A stretch of DNA of 64,000 nucleotides from Mucilaginibacter sp. JRF (GTDB lineage: Bacteria > Bacteroidota > Bacteroidia > Sphingobacteriales > Sphingobacteriaceae), in assembly GCF_015223065.1 (NCBI RefSeq), contig NZ_JADFBY010000001.1:744001-808000 (forward strand), written 5' to 3'. This document shows, piece by piece, positions 8,471 to 17,721 of the stretch (the first letter of the stretch is position 1; each line of letters opens with the position of its first letter). The translations under genes were made by a program, and so were the position numbers. The notes below the pieces were generated by a model, which ran no database searches, was not told where the DNA came from, and saw only the letters and a program-made list of their open reading frames with translations.

Positions 8471-11287
8471 TTATTTTAAATTAAGGCTTAGCGTAACGTT
8501 AGGGGTAAAGCCCAGGTATTTTACCACCGTGGTGATCACCTGGTTGTTGCGTATGTAATACTCGTTGTACCAGGTGTTAACGTGGTTGTAAGCGTTGAAG
8601 AAAGAGAAACCCAGGCTGCCTTTCTTACTGCCATCGGTACGTAACAGATCATAAGTGGCTGATAGATCGAGGCGGTGGTAGGCAGGCAAACGCTCACCGT
8701 TTTTAGCACTTACTGACAGGTAGTTGATCTTGTTACCATCCAATGTGTTGATGGTATAAGTACCCACCGGCGCGGTATACGGGTGCCCGGTGCTGAATAT
8801 GAATGTTGCCGCGAAGCTCCAGCGCTGCCAGTGATACATGTTCACGGCCTTAAACTCATGGGTAATATCCTGATTGGCCGGGAAATAGTCGGTGCCATAG
8901 TTGTCGAACTTGTTTTTAGCTTCGGCAAGGGTATAGCTTAACCAGCCGTTGTACATGCCCGCTTTTTTCTGTAACAAGAACTCCAAGCCTTTGGCATAGC
9001 CCGATCCGTTGTAAAAGTTCTCGGTAATTGTGGTAGTGGTATTGCCGCCGCCAAACGGACCACCCATACCCATGCCGCCGCCTTGCTGGCGTATAGAGTA
9101 TTCGGTTAATCCGCTAAGCTTTTTGTAATAGCCTTCTACATCAAAAAGCCAGTCGTTGGTTTCGTAACCAATGCCACCAATAAAGTGATCGGCTTTGCCA
9201 ACCGGAATGTTCTGGTCATTGGCCAGTACCCAAAAGTTTCGGTCGCCGCCGGCAACATCCTCACGGGTTACTTTGCTGGTAAACTGATAATAGCGGCCGG
9301 TAGCGCCTTTTACAGTTATCCTGTCGGTAAGTTTGTAGGTTAATGACAGCCTCGGCTCATAATACATTTTAGCCGTTGGCGTAAAGTATGTGGTACGGAA
9401 ACCCGGTTGAATATGCAGTTTATCATTAGGGTCTATCTCCAGCTCAACAAAACCACCTGCTGTTATACCGCTGTTGTGCTGATCGATCAGCGAGGTAGTA
9501 TCATTTTGAACATAGGTATAATCAATAGATTGCCTTGTTGCAAAGCCGCCAAAATTGACTTTTAATGGTGATACTATCTGCCATTCCCAGTCTGATTTCA
9601 GGCTGAAATCGCGCAGCTTATTTTTTTCGAGGATGCCATTGTTAATAGTAGTTGTGGTATTACTATCAGTAATAGTACCTGTAGTACCACGGTTACGATC
9701 GCTAAAAAAGCCCGAGTAGCTGGCCACTGTAGAGCCAAATAATTGCCCTGCCGATGTAGTCCATTTTAAACTGCTGCCGGTATTGCCATAATGGGTATTA
9801 TCGTTAATGTTAAGCGACCCGCCCGATGATGTTTGGAAGGATGGAAGCGTCATCTCCCGGCTATTATCCAGCTTATCGGCGCCGTTATAAAAACTCCAGC
9901 TTATATTATTTGAGCCATTGATGGCGTAGTTGTACTTGGCATTCAGATCGTAAAAGTAGGATGATGGGGTGGTTTGGTTGGCGAACCCGCCCGGTCCGCC
10001 TCCCATTCCTCCACCCGCTCCGCCGGTAGGGCCACCACTCCCTCCGGGGCCATTGTTGGCAGTTGAAGTATTGAACTGTCCAAAAATTTTGTCGTATAGC
10101 GGTCCCTGATATGATCGCCTGAAGGCTACCAATGCCGATGATTTTTCGCCGATAGGTGTTTCGGCATAAATATTAGTGCTCAGTAAGCTCAGATCGCCGC
10201 CTATGTTGGCTTCCTTTTTATTGCCATCCTTACCACGTATTTCGGTCACGCTGGATAGGCGACCGCCGTATTTGGCCGAGTAACCGCCTTTGTATAATTC
10301 CACATCTCGTACGGCATTGCTGTTAAAGGCACTGAAAAAGCCATATAAGTGATCAACCTGGTAAACGGTGAAGCCATCAAAGGTCACTAGGTTTTGATCG
10401 GGCGTACCGCCACGCACATAAGCGCCTGATGATGACTCGTTAGTAGCGCTTACGCCAGGCATCAGCTGGAAGGCACGCATAATATCGCGCTCGCCAATGT
10501 TGGGTAATTTGTTAAGCGCGGCAGGGGTAAGTTGCAGTACGCTTACTTTACGGCTATCGGTATTCAACACTCCTTTCTTTCGACCGGTAATGTTTACCTC
10601 ACTAATGGTATTGTTCATGGCCGGGAACAGGCCATAGCTTACCTGCCTTTTAACGCTGCTGCTATCCAGCCTGAAATAATCGGGTTGATAGCCCACAAAG
10701 GTTACCTCAACTACCGATGTATCTGATGGTATATTCAGAATAGTAAAGTTGCCGCTGGTATTGGTTTGTCCGGCCAGCTCGGTACCTCTAACCTTTACGG
10801 TAGCGCCCGGCAAAGCCTCGCCTGTTTTTTGGTCGGTAACTCGCCCGCTAAGCGCGAACATGAAATGCTTTGGCGCATGTTTAGCTTCGGGTATGCGTTT
10901 TGGGGTAAAATTGCGGGCTGTTTGCTGTAGTTTGTATAATTGCTGTAACCGGGGCAGATCGTCGGGCTGTTGCAGTATATAAACCGTGCCGTCATTCTCT
11001 ATCCAGTATTGCAGATCGTTTTCGCGGCAAACCTGTTTGAGCACCGCCTGCATAGATTCGTTAAAGAAATGCTCATTGACATCCATCCTGGAGAGCGAAT
11101 CGCGCTCAAACACGATGGTAATATCGAGCCTGTTCGCAATGGTATCCATGAACTGGTCGAGCGAACAGGTAAAGAAATGGTCGATCTTGGTTTTCTTTAG
11201 CTTATCCTTAGTAGTTTGCTGCCCGTAAGCAACGGTGGTGGCTAAGGCGTAAAAAATGGAGATCAATAGTAGTTTTTGCTTCATCAA
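8471..11287 (-). CDS. TonB-dependent receptor with STN and carboxypeptidase-like domains, Gly-rich loops
   Basis: A 938-residue outer-membrane receptor. Order: signal peptide (ending VAYGQ, about residue 22), a secretin/TonB short N-terminal (STN) domain at about 35-110, a CarboxypepD_reg-like domain at ~145-235 (SGRVTDQKTGEALPGATVKV), a plug at ~240-370 (RGGTPDQNLVTFDG), and a beta-barrel to the C-terminus. Two loops are unusual: a Gly-rich stretch at about residues 414-432 and a Gly/Met-rich one at ~734-747 (GGGMGMGGPFGGG). The STN domain often signals through an anti-sigma factor, but no sigma/anti-sigma pair is nearby; a LytTR regulator and kinase lie immediately upstream instead. The ligand is unknown. 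Confidence 0.88.
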   Translation of the reverse strand: MMKQKLLLISIFYALATTVAYGQQTTKDKLKKTKIDHFFTCSLDQFMDTIANRLDITIVFERDSLSRMDVNEHFFNESMQAVLKQVCRENDLQYWIENDGTVYILQQPDDLPRLQQLYKLQQTARNFTPKRIPEAKHAPKHFMFALSGRVTDQKTGEALPGATVKVRGTELAGQTNTSGNFTILNIPSDTSVVEVTFVGYQPDYFRLDSSSVKRQVSYGLFPAMNNTISEVNITGRKKGVLNTDSRKVSVLQLTPAALNKLPNIGERDIMRAFQLMPGVSATNESSSGAYVRGGTPDQNLVTFDGFTVYQVDHLYGFFSAFNSNAVRDVELYKGGYSAKYGGRLSSVTEIRGKDGNKKEANIGGDLSLLSTNIYAETPIGEKSSALVAFRRSYQGPLYDKIFGQFNTSTANNGPGGSGGPTGGAGGGMGGGPGGFANQTTPSSYFYDLNAKYNYAINGSNNISWSFYNGADKLDNSREMTLPSFQTSSGGSLNINDNTHYGNTGSSLKWTTSAGQLFGSTVASYSGFFSDRNRGTTGTITDSNTTTTINNGILEKNKLRDFSLKSDWEWQIVSPLKVNFGGFATRQSIDYTYVQNDTTSLIDQHNSGITAGGFVELEIDPNDKLHIQPGFRTTYFTPTAKMYYEPRLSLTYKLTDRITVKGATGRYYQFTSKVTREDVAGGDRNFWVLANDQNIPVGKADHFIGGIGYETNDWLFDVEGYYKKLSGLTEYSIRQQGGGMGMGGPFGGGNTTTTITENFYNGSGYAKGLEFLLQKKAGMYNGWLSYTLAEAKNKFDNYGTDYFPANQDITHEFKAVNMYHWQRWSFAATFIFSTGHPYTAPVGTYTINTLDGNKINYLSVSAKNGERLPAYHRLDLSATYDLLRTDGSKKGSLGFSFFNAYNHVNTWYNEYYIRNNQVITTVVKYLGFTPNVTLSLNLK

Positions 11288-11390
11288 CTTATCAGGGTAT
11301 GCCCTAAGTTGCAGTTAAGCAGTACTACTATAAAATAAATGAGATAAGGCAGCTTTTTTTGTAGACGAATAAGCCCCTTGTGCCGCAGTT

Positions 11391-12101
11391 TTAAACGGCT
11401 TTTCCCGTCATTCTGCCGATAACATCACGATAATTGTCGCTGTAAGGCACTTCGGCAGTACCTATCTTAATGCGCCCTTTACGTATGGATTGTACATGAT
11501 CAAGGTTAACGATAAATGACTTATGGGTACGATAAAAACGATCAGCAGGTAATTGCTCCTCCAACGCTTTGATGGTCATGCGGGACAGTAGGGGCTTGGG
11601 CTGCCCTTCGCGGTATAGTTTTACGTAATCCTTTAATCCCTCAATATGCGTTATCTCGTGGTGACTTAAACGTACCAGGTTATAATCGGCATATACAAAA
11701 AGATGATCGCGGTTTTTGCCGGCTATATCATTAGCCAGGCGACGTTGCTGATCAAAGATGGTTTGAGCCTTGCTGCATGCTTTTAAAAAGCGTTCAAGCG
11801 GTACCGGTTTAAGCAGATAGTCGACCACATCAAGCTCAAAGCCATCAACAGCGAATTGGTTGTAGGCGGTAATAAATATAACCAGCGGCTTTTGCACCAT
11901 ACTTTTAACGAGTTGCAAACCGGTGATGCCGGGCATTTGTATATCGCAAAATATCAGGTCTATCTGCTGCTCGTGCATTACCTGCATAGCCTGCGCTGCC
12001 GAGCGGCAGCTTGCCACCAATTGTAAACCATCAACATATTTAATGTTATCCTCAAGCAGTTCAAGGGCCAGTGGCTCATCATCAATAATTATACAACGCA
12101 T
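11391..12101 (-). CDS. LytTR-family response regulator
   Basis: A 236-residue two-component regulator. The receiver domain (residues 1-120) has acidic pocket D7-D8, phospho-acceptor D53 in the FCDIQMPG motif and the conserved Lys near residue 105. The C-terminal LytTR DNA-binding domain (about 135-232) contains the 'FYRTHKSFIVNLDHV' signature. It is divergent from the sensor kinase gene at 12247, with about 145 bp between the starts, and lies 104 bp upstream of the TonB receptor on the same strand. Control of the receptor unit by this pair is a reasonable inference from position. Confidence 0.92.
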   Translation of the reverse strand: MRCIIIDDEPLALELLEDNIKYVDGLQLVASCRSAAQAMQVMHEQQIDLIFCDIQMPGITGLQLVKSMVQKPLVIFITAYNQFAVDGFELDVVDYLLKPVPLERFLKACSKAQTIFDQQRRLANDIAGKNRDHLFVYADYNLVRLSHHEITHIEGLKDYVKLYREGQPKPLLSRMTIKALEEQLPADRFYRTHKSFIVNLDHVQSIRKGRIKIGTAEVPYSDNYRDVIGRMTGKAV

Positions 12102-12246
12102 ACCTACAAAAAGTTAATAAGCCAAAGTAAAAGCGTTTGGCGCACATAAACAGATGTTTTAACATTATTTAACGTGTTCGTCGCTACAATGCTGCCTTTC
12201 GTCGAGTATGTTAGCATCTGCAAATCATTATAGGTTTATTTGGATA

Positions 12247-13356
12247 ATGGATAATAATATTACGTTGAAACCCGGTGTGTATAAGATGCTTCCGTTGTTG
12301 GTATGGGTTTTATTGCTGTTGCTGCCGTTGGCTACTTCGCCCCTAAACGTGCCCGAGGCTATCAGGTACCGCTTTATAACCCATGTGGTAATTCTTAACA
12401 GTTTATTGTTGGTGGTTTTTTACCTGCATACGTATGCCGTTTATCCGCTATTGCAGCGTAAAGGCTGGTTTTTATATATTTTAGGATTGCTGGTACTGTT
12501 TGCAGCCTATTGGTTTTGCTGGTACACCACCCGCAGCGAACCACCTAAACCCAACGAGGAGTTCATACGCCACGCCGAAGAAGGTATGCGCCGTATGCAG
12601 CCGCCATCGGGCATGGATCAGCCACCCCAACAACACTTTGGGCCACGCTGGGGAGGGCCTGGCGCTTTTATACCCATACTGTCACCCTTTATAGCGGTGT
12701 TGTGCAGCTTTTGTTATTTGGTGTTGCTCAATAATGCCGAACGCCAGCAGGCTTTAAAGGAGCGTGAAACAGTGCACCTGCGTACCGAGCTGAACTTTTT
12801 ACGCTCGCAGATCAACCCTCACTTTTTATTTAATATACTGAACAACCTTACATCGCTGGCCCGCAAACGGTCGGAGCAGATGGAACCCGCCATTATCAAC
12901 CTGTCGCAACTGATGCGTTATATGCTTTACGAAAGCGACGATAACAAGGTGCCATTGGTAAAAGAAGTAGAATACCTGAAAAGCTACATCGATCTGCAAA
13001 TGCTTCGCTTTGGCGATGAGGTATCAGTAGCTACCGAACTTGACGAAAATTACGGAGACAACATGATAGACCCCATGCTGCTCATCGCTTTAGTTGAAAA
13101 CGCCTTTAAACACGGCACCGAAGAAAACGAAAACGCAAGCATCCTGATACAATTAAAAGTAAATCAGCAAACCAATACGCTGCATTTTACAGTGATCAAC
13201 AGCTTCATAAAATCAGAAAACAAAGAGGACAACAGCGGTATCGGACTAAAAAATCTTCGTCGCCGTTTGGCTATACTTTACCCGCAAAAGCATAGTTTGC
13301 GTATTGAAAATAACGGTTTGTTGTTTACCGCGCAGTTAAATATTGAGTTGGAGTAA
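12247..13356 (+). CDS. LytS-like sensor histidine kinase
   Basis: A 369-residue membrane kinase, partner of the adjacent LytTR regulator. The ATG at 12247 is preferred over the in-frame ATG at 12208 because the upstream residues are not membrane-like. Four hydrophobic segments span roughly the first 175 residues; between the third and fourth is a Pro/Gln/Met-rich loop (RMQPPSGMDQPPQQ). The His_kinase (PF06580) domain follows: phospho-acceptor H192 in QINPHFLFN, then an HATPase with the N-box ALVENAFKHG and GIGLKNLRRRL. There is no separate periplasmic sensor domain, so the short loop or the membrane segments would sense the signal. Confidence 0.9.
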   Translation: MDNNITLKPGVYKMLPLLVWVLLLLLPLATSPLNVPEAIRYRFITHVVILNSLLLVVFYLHTYAVYPLLQRKGWFLYILGLLVLFAAYWFCWYTTRSEPPKPNEEFIRHAEEGMRRMQPPSGMDQPPQQHFGPRWGGPGAFIPILSPFIAVLCSFCYLVLLNNAERQQALKERETVHLRTELNFLRSQINPHFLFNILNNLTSLARKRSEQMEPAIINLSQLMRYMLYESDDNKVPLVKEVEYLKSYIDLQMLRFGDEVSVATELDENYGDNMIDPMLLIALVENAFKHGTEENENASILIQLKVNQQTNTLHFTVINSFIKSENKEDNSGIGLKNLRRRLAILYPQKHSLRIENNGLLFTAQLNIELE

Positions 13357-13391
13357 ACCCCTCCTAAATCATCCCCGAAGGGGAGGACTTT
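13357..13391 (+). repeat. Stop-codon-adjacent C/G-rich palindromic repeat, copy 1
   Basis: A CCCCTCC...GGGGAGG hairpin element begins one base after the kinase stop codon. A near-identical copy lies directly after another stop codon at 55480. It could act as a 3' terminator or mRNA end stabiliser. Confidence 0.7.
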
Positions 13392-13399
13392 AATATCCG

Positions 13400-13482
13400 C
13401 GTCATTGGAGAAACGAAACAATCCTCGAGCGACTTGTCTTGAAGAATGTCCTAAAGAGATTGCTTCGTGCCTCGCAATGACG
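13400..13482. repeat. Inverted repeat pair around a 34-bp spacer
   Basis: The left arm (13400-13423, beginning CGTCATTGGAG) is an imperfect reverse complement of the right arm (13458-13482, ending CGCAATGACG). Elements of this kind recur between genes in many Bacteroidota. Confidence 0.65.
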
Positions 13483-13500
13483 TGTTTTTTATTTCAATTT

Positions 13501-13580
13501 TGTCATTTCGACGGAGGAGAAATCTGCACACGTTAATAATCAAGCGACAGATTTCTCTCTCGTACCTCGTCGAAATGACA
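13501..13580. repeat. Inverted repeat with TGTCATTTCGACG ends
   Basis: The left arm 13501-13525 starts TGTCATTTCGACG and the right arm 13549-13580 ends CGTCGAAATGACA. The perfect 13-bp outer ends and AAATCT/AGATTT inner arms would fold into one long hairpin. No coding frame is convincing here. Confidence 0.75.
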
Positions 13581-13659
13581 CAAAGTACAATAAAAAGAGC
13601 GTAGGCCTGGCAGAAAACCGGGCCAAGGAGTATGGCCTGTGGGTGGAAGGTTTTTTCTG

Positions 13660-13813
13660 CCTTGACTTTTGGTTACTTTGTGTCTAAGACAAAGTAACTG
13701 GCCTCTGCGGCCAAGAGCAGGCTAACTTTCATTAAAGTATAACCCTTAATCAAAGCACTATCTAAAATCGCTTCATTACCTGTCCTGAATTTCTTTTGAG
13801 CGATCAAAAGAAA
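13660..13813. repeat. Two further palindromes; rest of 13581-14005 featureless
   Basis: GTTACTTTGT (13672-13681) pairs perfectly with ACAAAGTAAC (13689-13698). TTTCTTTTGA (13790-13799) pairs perfectly with TCAAAAGAAA (13804-13813). Both belong to hairpins often seen between genes in this phylum. In 13814-14005 I see no gene or clear site other than the likely promoter region of the topoisomerase gene. Confidence 0.65.
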
Positions 13814-14005
13814 CAAAAATCGCCGGCTACGCCCTGCCCGGTGAAAGTTTCTGCTTTGGCAAGGCTTCTGCTGCTCCGGGCATTTCTGATGCCGGTAATA
13901 GAGGTTATTTACGGTTTGTGCTGGTGTAAAGTATTATAATCAGTTCAATAATAGAAGCTCCAAACTTAACCACCCCATCATTGTTACTACATTATCAAAC
14001 TAACA

Positions 14006-15091
14006 ATGAACCGTCTTCAACAAAAACTCGAAAAAATTGGTCGCGACCCAAAGGTGACCGCTAAGGCTGTGGGCTTGCGATATGTGGCTGATACTATGCC
14101 CGGGTACACACGTAAGAAATCGGGTAAGGGGTGGAGTTATTATGATGTAGATGGCGCATTAGTTAAGGATAAGGAGCTGATAACGAGGTTTACCAAATTG
14201 GTTATACCGCCTGCATACACCAATGTATGGATATCACCTCACGAAAACGGACACCTACAATTTACAGGTGTTGATGCCGCGGGCCGTAAGCAATATCGCT
14301 ATCACCCGGAATGGAATAAGATACGTAATCAATCAAAATACTATCGCCTGCAAACCTTTGCCGCGCATTTACCAACTATACGTGAACAGGTAGATAAAGA
14401 CCTTGCCCGCCGTAATCTGGGTTACGAAAAGGTGGTGGCTCTGGTTGTACGGCTGATGGAGCTGACCAGCATACGTGTAGGTAATGAATCGTACAAAAAG
14501 CTATATGGTTCATTCGGACTTACTACCTTGCAGGATAAGCATGTGAAAATTGAAGGCTCGAATATGCGTTTTGAATTTAAGGGTAAAAAGGGCGTCTATC
14601 AAAAAATATCACTACAAAGCAAAAGACTGGCAAGGCTGGTTAAGCAATGCCGGGATATACCGGGCAAGGAGCTTTTTCAGTTTTACGATGAGGATGGCAA
14701 CCGCTGCACCATTGATTCGGGCGATATTAATACCTATCTCAAAAACATTACTGGTGAGGATTTTACCGCTAAGGATTTCCGTACCTGGGCAGGTAGTGTG
14801 AGTGCGCTGTTCGCTTTTAGGCAAGCGGGGGAGTTTGATAATGCTTCGGAGTGTAAAAAGAAGATAGTTAGTGTGTTGGATGAAGTGGCAGTTGTTTTAG
14901 GTAACACCCGTACGGTATGTAAAAAGTACTATGTGCATCCATCGGTAATTAAGAGCTATGAGGATGGTACCTTATCAAAATACATCAGCCATTTGGATGA
15001 GGAAAAAGATGTAAAGGCATCAGAACTTACCACTGCCGAAAAAGCCCTGCTACATATACTCGAAAACGAAAAGCTGGCTCAGGCAAGCTAA
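14006..15091 (+). CDS. DNA topoisomerase IB (poxvirus/bacterial type)
   Basis: Relaxes supercoils through a 3'-phosphotyrosyl intermediate. The 361-residue protein has the bacterial TopIB N-domain (residues ~15-100, with the GYTRKKSGKGWSYYD segment) and a catalytic domain with Arg in LTSIRVGNE, a KGKKGV-like lysine strand, 'DFRTWAGSVSA', and the C-terminal active-site region VCKKYYVHP. The catalytic tyrosine is probably Y309, the second Tyr, by analogy with the usual SYIHP motif. It stands alone after a repeat-rich gap; the SDR gene 50 bp downstream may be co-transcribed. Confidence 0.93.
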   Translation: MNRLQQKLEKIGRDPKVTAKAVGLRYVADTMPGYTRKKSGKGWSYYDVDGALVKDKELITRFTKLVIPPAYTNVWISPHENGHLQFTGVDAAGRKQYRYHPEWNKIRNQSKYYRLQTFAAHLPTIREQVDKDLARRNLGYEKVVALVVRLMELTSIRVGNESYKKLYGSFGLTTLQDKHVKIEGSNMRFEFKGKKGVYQKISLQSKRLARLVKQCRDIPGKELFQFYDEDGNRCTIDSGDINTYLKNITGEDFTAKDFRTWAGSVSALFAFRQAGEFDNASECKKKIVSVLDEVAVVLGNTRTVCKKYYVHPSVIKSYEDGTLSKYISHLDEEKDVKASELTTAEKALLHILENEKLAQAS

Positions 15092-15140
15092 ACAGGCAGA
15101 TAGCCTTTATATTTACTTATCACAATTTAACATCCATCCA

Positions 15141-15986
15141 TTGGCAGCAATAACTACAATAATAACCGGTGCAACATCAGGTATTGGTAAAGAAACAGCC
15201 CTGGCTCTCGCAAAAAAAGGACATGGCTTATATCTTTTAGTTCGGGATGTAGTACAAGGTGATGAATTGGTGCGGCAGCTAACCGAACAAACCGGCAACA
15301 AGGAAATATTTTGTGTTAAGTGCGACCTGGCCGATTTGCACAGTATTTATACCGCTGCCGAAAAACTGAAAAGTAAACTGTTTGCCATTAATGTATTGAT
15401 CAACAACGCCGGGGGCATGTTTCCGCAGCGTGAGTTGAGTAAGGATGGTTTTGAAATGACTTTTTCCGTAAATCACTTAGGCCACTTTGCCTTGTTTCAG
15501 CATTTGTTGCCTTTGTTAGAGAAAGGGCAGGCGCGAGTGATCAGCCTTAGTTCAGAAGCGCATCGAATTGGCAAACCTGCTTTTAACGATATTAATTGCG
15601 AAGCAGCTTATTCACCCATGAAAGTATATGGTACTGCCAAGCTTTACAATATCTACTTCACTAAATCAATCGCCGAAAAATATAAGGATAAAGGTATCAC
15701 GGCATTCGCGGTGCATCCGGGTGTGGTAAATACATCATTCGGTACTGGCACTAAGGGTATTGCGGGGTTCCTGCTTTCGCTTGCCCGTCCGTTCATGATC
15801 TCGGCCGAGCAAGGCGCGGAAACATCGGTATACCTGGCTACTCAAAATACCCTGCACGCTAAAAGCGGCTTATACTTCAAGAAATGTAAACCGGCAAAGG
15901 TATCGTCAATTGCTAATGATGCTGCCGCGCGCGAAAAACTATGGCAGTTAAGTCTGCAATTATTAGCTCAACATCAGTCATTGTAA
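15141..15986 (+). CDS. Short-chain dehydrogenase/reductase (retinol-dehydrogenase-like)
   Basis: An NAD(P)-dependent SDR of about 281 residues with an N-terminal Rossmann fold (TGATSGIGK), the NNAG motif (LINNAGGMFPQ), active-site Ser region (VISLSSEAHR) and a catalytic Tyr-Lys pair in YGTAKLYN. The 'NVLINNAGGM' and 'FSVNHLGHFALF' patterns place it near the retinol dehydrogenase/WWOX-like group. The start is taken as TTG at 15141 because no ATG precedes the Rossmann motif. The substrate cannot be predicted. Confidence 0.82.
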   Translation: MAAITTIITGATSGIGKETALALAKKGHGLYLLVRDVVQGDELVRQLTEQTGNKEIFCVKCDLADLHSIYTAAEKLKSKLFAINVLINNAGGMFPQRELSKDGFEMTFSVNHLGHFALFQHLLPLLEKGQARVISLSSEAHRIGKPAFNDINCEAAYSPMKVYGTAKLYNIYFTKSIAEKYKDKGITAFAVHPGVVNTSFGTGTKGIAGFLLSLARPFMISAEQGAETSVYLATQNTLHAKSGLYFKKCKPAKVSSIANDAAAREKLWQLSLQLLAQHQSL

Positions 15987-16063
15987 CAGTATTGGTATAT
16001 TTATGGTATCGGGCTTAAAATTGCGGGTAGCTTATTATATTTACTTCTCAATCACACCATAAT

Positions 16064-16498
16064 ATGTTTATCAGCAAAAAAGCATTTATCACCATTGGTT
16101 TACTGTCGGTTGTGGCGGCTACCTCCATGATGTCGTTCAGAACAGAAGCTCCCGCCGAAGAAAAGAAATTCAAGAACCTGAAGGTATTACCCAAAAACAT
16201 TACCGAAGACCAAATGCACGAGGTAATGGAGGAGTGGGAGCATGCCCTGGGTGTACGTTGCAGCTTTTGCCACGTGCGCGATACAGCAACCAAAAAAATG
16301 GACTGGGCCAATGATGCCAAGCCCGAAAAGGAGATGGCCCGCAGCATGTATAAAATGACTGCCATGCTTAACAAAAAATATTTCCACGCTAAAAAGAATG
16401 AGCTGGGTATGATGGCCGAAGAAGGCGTGAACTGCAATAGCTGCCACCGTGGCAATGCTCATCCCGAAGTTGAGCCTGCTAACAAGAAAAAAGATTAA
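16064..16498 (+). CDS. Exported di-haem c-type cytochrome (reaction-centre cytochrome-like fold)
   Basis: A 144-residue periplasmic electron carrier with an N-terminal hydrophobic leader. There are two covalent haem-binding motifs: CSFCH at residues 66-70 and CNSCH at 124-128. The region before the first haem (LKVLPKNITEDQMHEVMEEW) matches the small Bacteroidota proteins related to the photosynthetic reaction-centre cytochrome c subunit family. Spaced Met residues between the haems could be axial ligands. No oxidase or dehydrogenase lies beside it, so its redox partner is unknown. Confidence 0.85.
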   Translation: MFISKKAFITIGLLSVVAATSMMSFRTEAPAEEKKFKNLKVLPKNITEDQMHEVMEEWEHALGVRCSFCHVRDTATKKMDWANDAKPEKEMARSMYKMTAMLNKKYFHAKKNELGMMAEEGVNCNSCHRGNAHPEVEPANKKKD

Positions 16499-16646
16499 GC
16501 AATAAGTTTTGCCTACGTAGATAATTTCGTATACGGATCATTAATTAGTAGTAAAAAACTAAAACAACGGGCGTGTTAAACAGGTTATAGTATATATAAA
16601 GCGGCCATCAACCAGGTTGCTATATTATCACTAAACATACACTGCC

Positions 16647-16991
16647 ATGGAAAACTACGAAACATTAGTGGATGCCACTAACGATCTGTTAAAAAGAGGA
16701 TATACTGCTAACCTGAGTATGGATGAAGACTCAGTAAATGATAAGGAACGTGGCATTGAAATGCTGCCCGATGAGTTTGAGATTGATGAATTTTACCGTT
16801 TTGAGGGTGCCAGTAACCCATCGGATACATCGATTGTTTACGCCATCAGTTCCGAAAAATATAACTTAAAAGGCGTATTGGTAAATGCCTATGGTGTTTA
16901 TGCCGATAACGCCACCTCCGGGCTGATCGCCAAGCTGCACCACAACCAGGTGAGTGAGCATTTGCACGGCGAGGACAGACCTAAAGCCTAA
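16647..16991 (+). CDS. Small acidic conserved protein of unknown function
   Basis: A 114-residue soluble acidic protein with no signal peptide. It contains a conserved-looking core 'DEFEIDEFYRFEGASNPSDTSIVYAISS' (split here as DEFEIDEFYRFEG and DTSIVYAISS) followed by a GVLVNAYGVYAD strand. I recognise relatives in Sphingobacteriaceae sometimes labelled 'phosphoribosylpyrophosphate synthetase'; that name is not supported because the protein is a third of the enzyme's size and lacks the PRPP loop. Stand-alone gene before a strong terminator. Confidence 0.7.
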   Translation: MENYETLVDATNDLLKRGYTANLSMDEDSVNDKERGIEMLPDEFEIDEFYRFEGASNPSDTSIVYAISSEKYNLKGVLVNAYGVYADNATSGLIAKLHHNQVSEHLHGEDRPKA

Positions 16992-17031
16992 TGCTTCAAA
17001 CTGAAGCTGAAAAATAAAAGGGCTTTATTAA

Positions 17032-17068
17032 TAAAATAGCGACGGGCATAACATCCGTCGCTATTTTA
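17032..17068. terminator. Bidirectional terminator, 14-bp perfect stem
   Basis: TAAAATAGCGACGG (17032-17045) pairs perfectly with CCGTCGCTATTTTA (17055-17068), with A- and T-rich flanks, between convergent genes. The second arm overlaps the last codons of the minus-strand gene. Confidence 0.85.
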
Positions 17069-17630
17069 TTTTACGGCTGTTGAGTTTATTCAATATCATT
17101 TTGCCGCGTGCTTGTATGGCGGTTGTGCCATCGCGCATTAAAAACTCCATTTGGTTGGCCAGTTCGTCGGCTATCCAATCATAACGGTTGCTCATGTTAA
17201 GCAATGCTTCTGCCGATGATGCTTTAACCGCGACCAGTATTTGCGGGTCAATCAACCAATCAAAAAGCTTTTCAACTATAGGTTCCAGGTTTTGTTCAGC
17301 TAACATTGCCTTTATGCTTGCCAGAGCTTTTGAGCCTGTTAGCCTGATCATGATATTGGCAAAATGCCGCTGACTGCTGGGGTAGTTAACTTCAGGGAAA
17401 CGTTGAAGCAGATAGGGCAGATCATCACAATAGTGCTCAGTATCAGCTATCAGTAAATTTTCAAGCAGCCATGATGCCCTGAAGGCGATATTTTTATCCG
17501 AATGAAAGGTAACATCTATCAATTCGGGCAACGGGAATTTATGCTCGCGCATGAGTTGTGTGAGCGATAATACCCGTGCTTTGCCGATGGTGCCCGATAT
17601 GTGTTTAATAAGTTCGCTTTGTGTAAGCAT
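17061..17630 (-). CDS. HEAT-like helical repeat protein, function unknown
   Basis: A predicted all-helical protein of 189 residues when started at the ATG at 17630 (an in-frame TTG 21 bp upstream is also possible). Leu-rich amphipathic helices such as 'KNIAFRASWLLENLL' and 'ILVAVKASSAEALLNMS' resemble HEAT/Armadillo repeats. There is no signal peptide and no catalytic motif. It diverges from the pirin gene with a roughly 90-bp shared promoter region. The role cannot be given. Confidence 0.65.
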   Translation of the reverse strand: MLTQSELIKHISGTIGKARVLSLTQLMREHKFPLPELIDVTFHSDKNIAFRASWLLENLLIADTEHYCDDLPYLLQRFPEVNYPSSQRHFANIMIRLTGSKALASIKAMLAEQNLEPIVEKLFDWLIDPQILVAVKASSAEALLNMSNRYDWIADELANQMEFLMRDGTTAIQARGKMILNKLNSRKIK

Positions 17631-17721
17631 GATACTTGCCTCTGAACCCAATATTACAAAAATCTGCTAAAAACACTTTTGATAAATTGGTAAATTGCAG
17701 GTGCATTTATACAACATCGCC

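Noticed and set aside
8471..11287. FecA-type sigma/anti-sigma signalling
   Set aside because: The receptor has an STN domain, but no ECF sigma or FecR gene lies near it in the window.
16647..16991. Phosphoribosylpyrophosphate synthetase
   Set aside because: Only 114 residues, no PRPP-binding loop or ATP site; the name seen for relatives is likely a mislabel.
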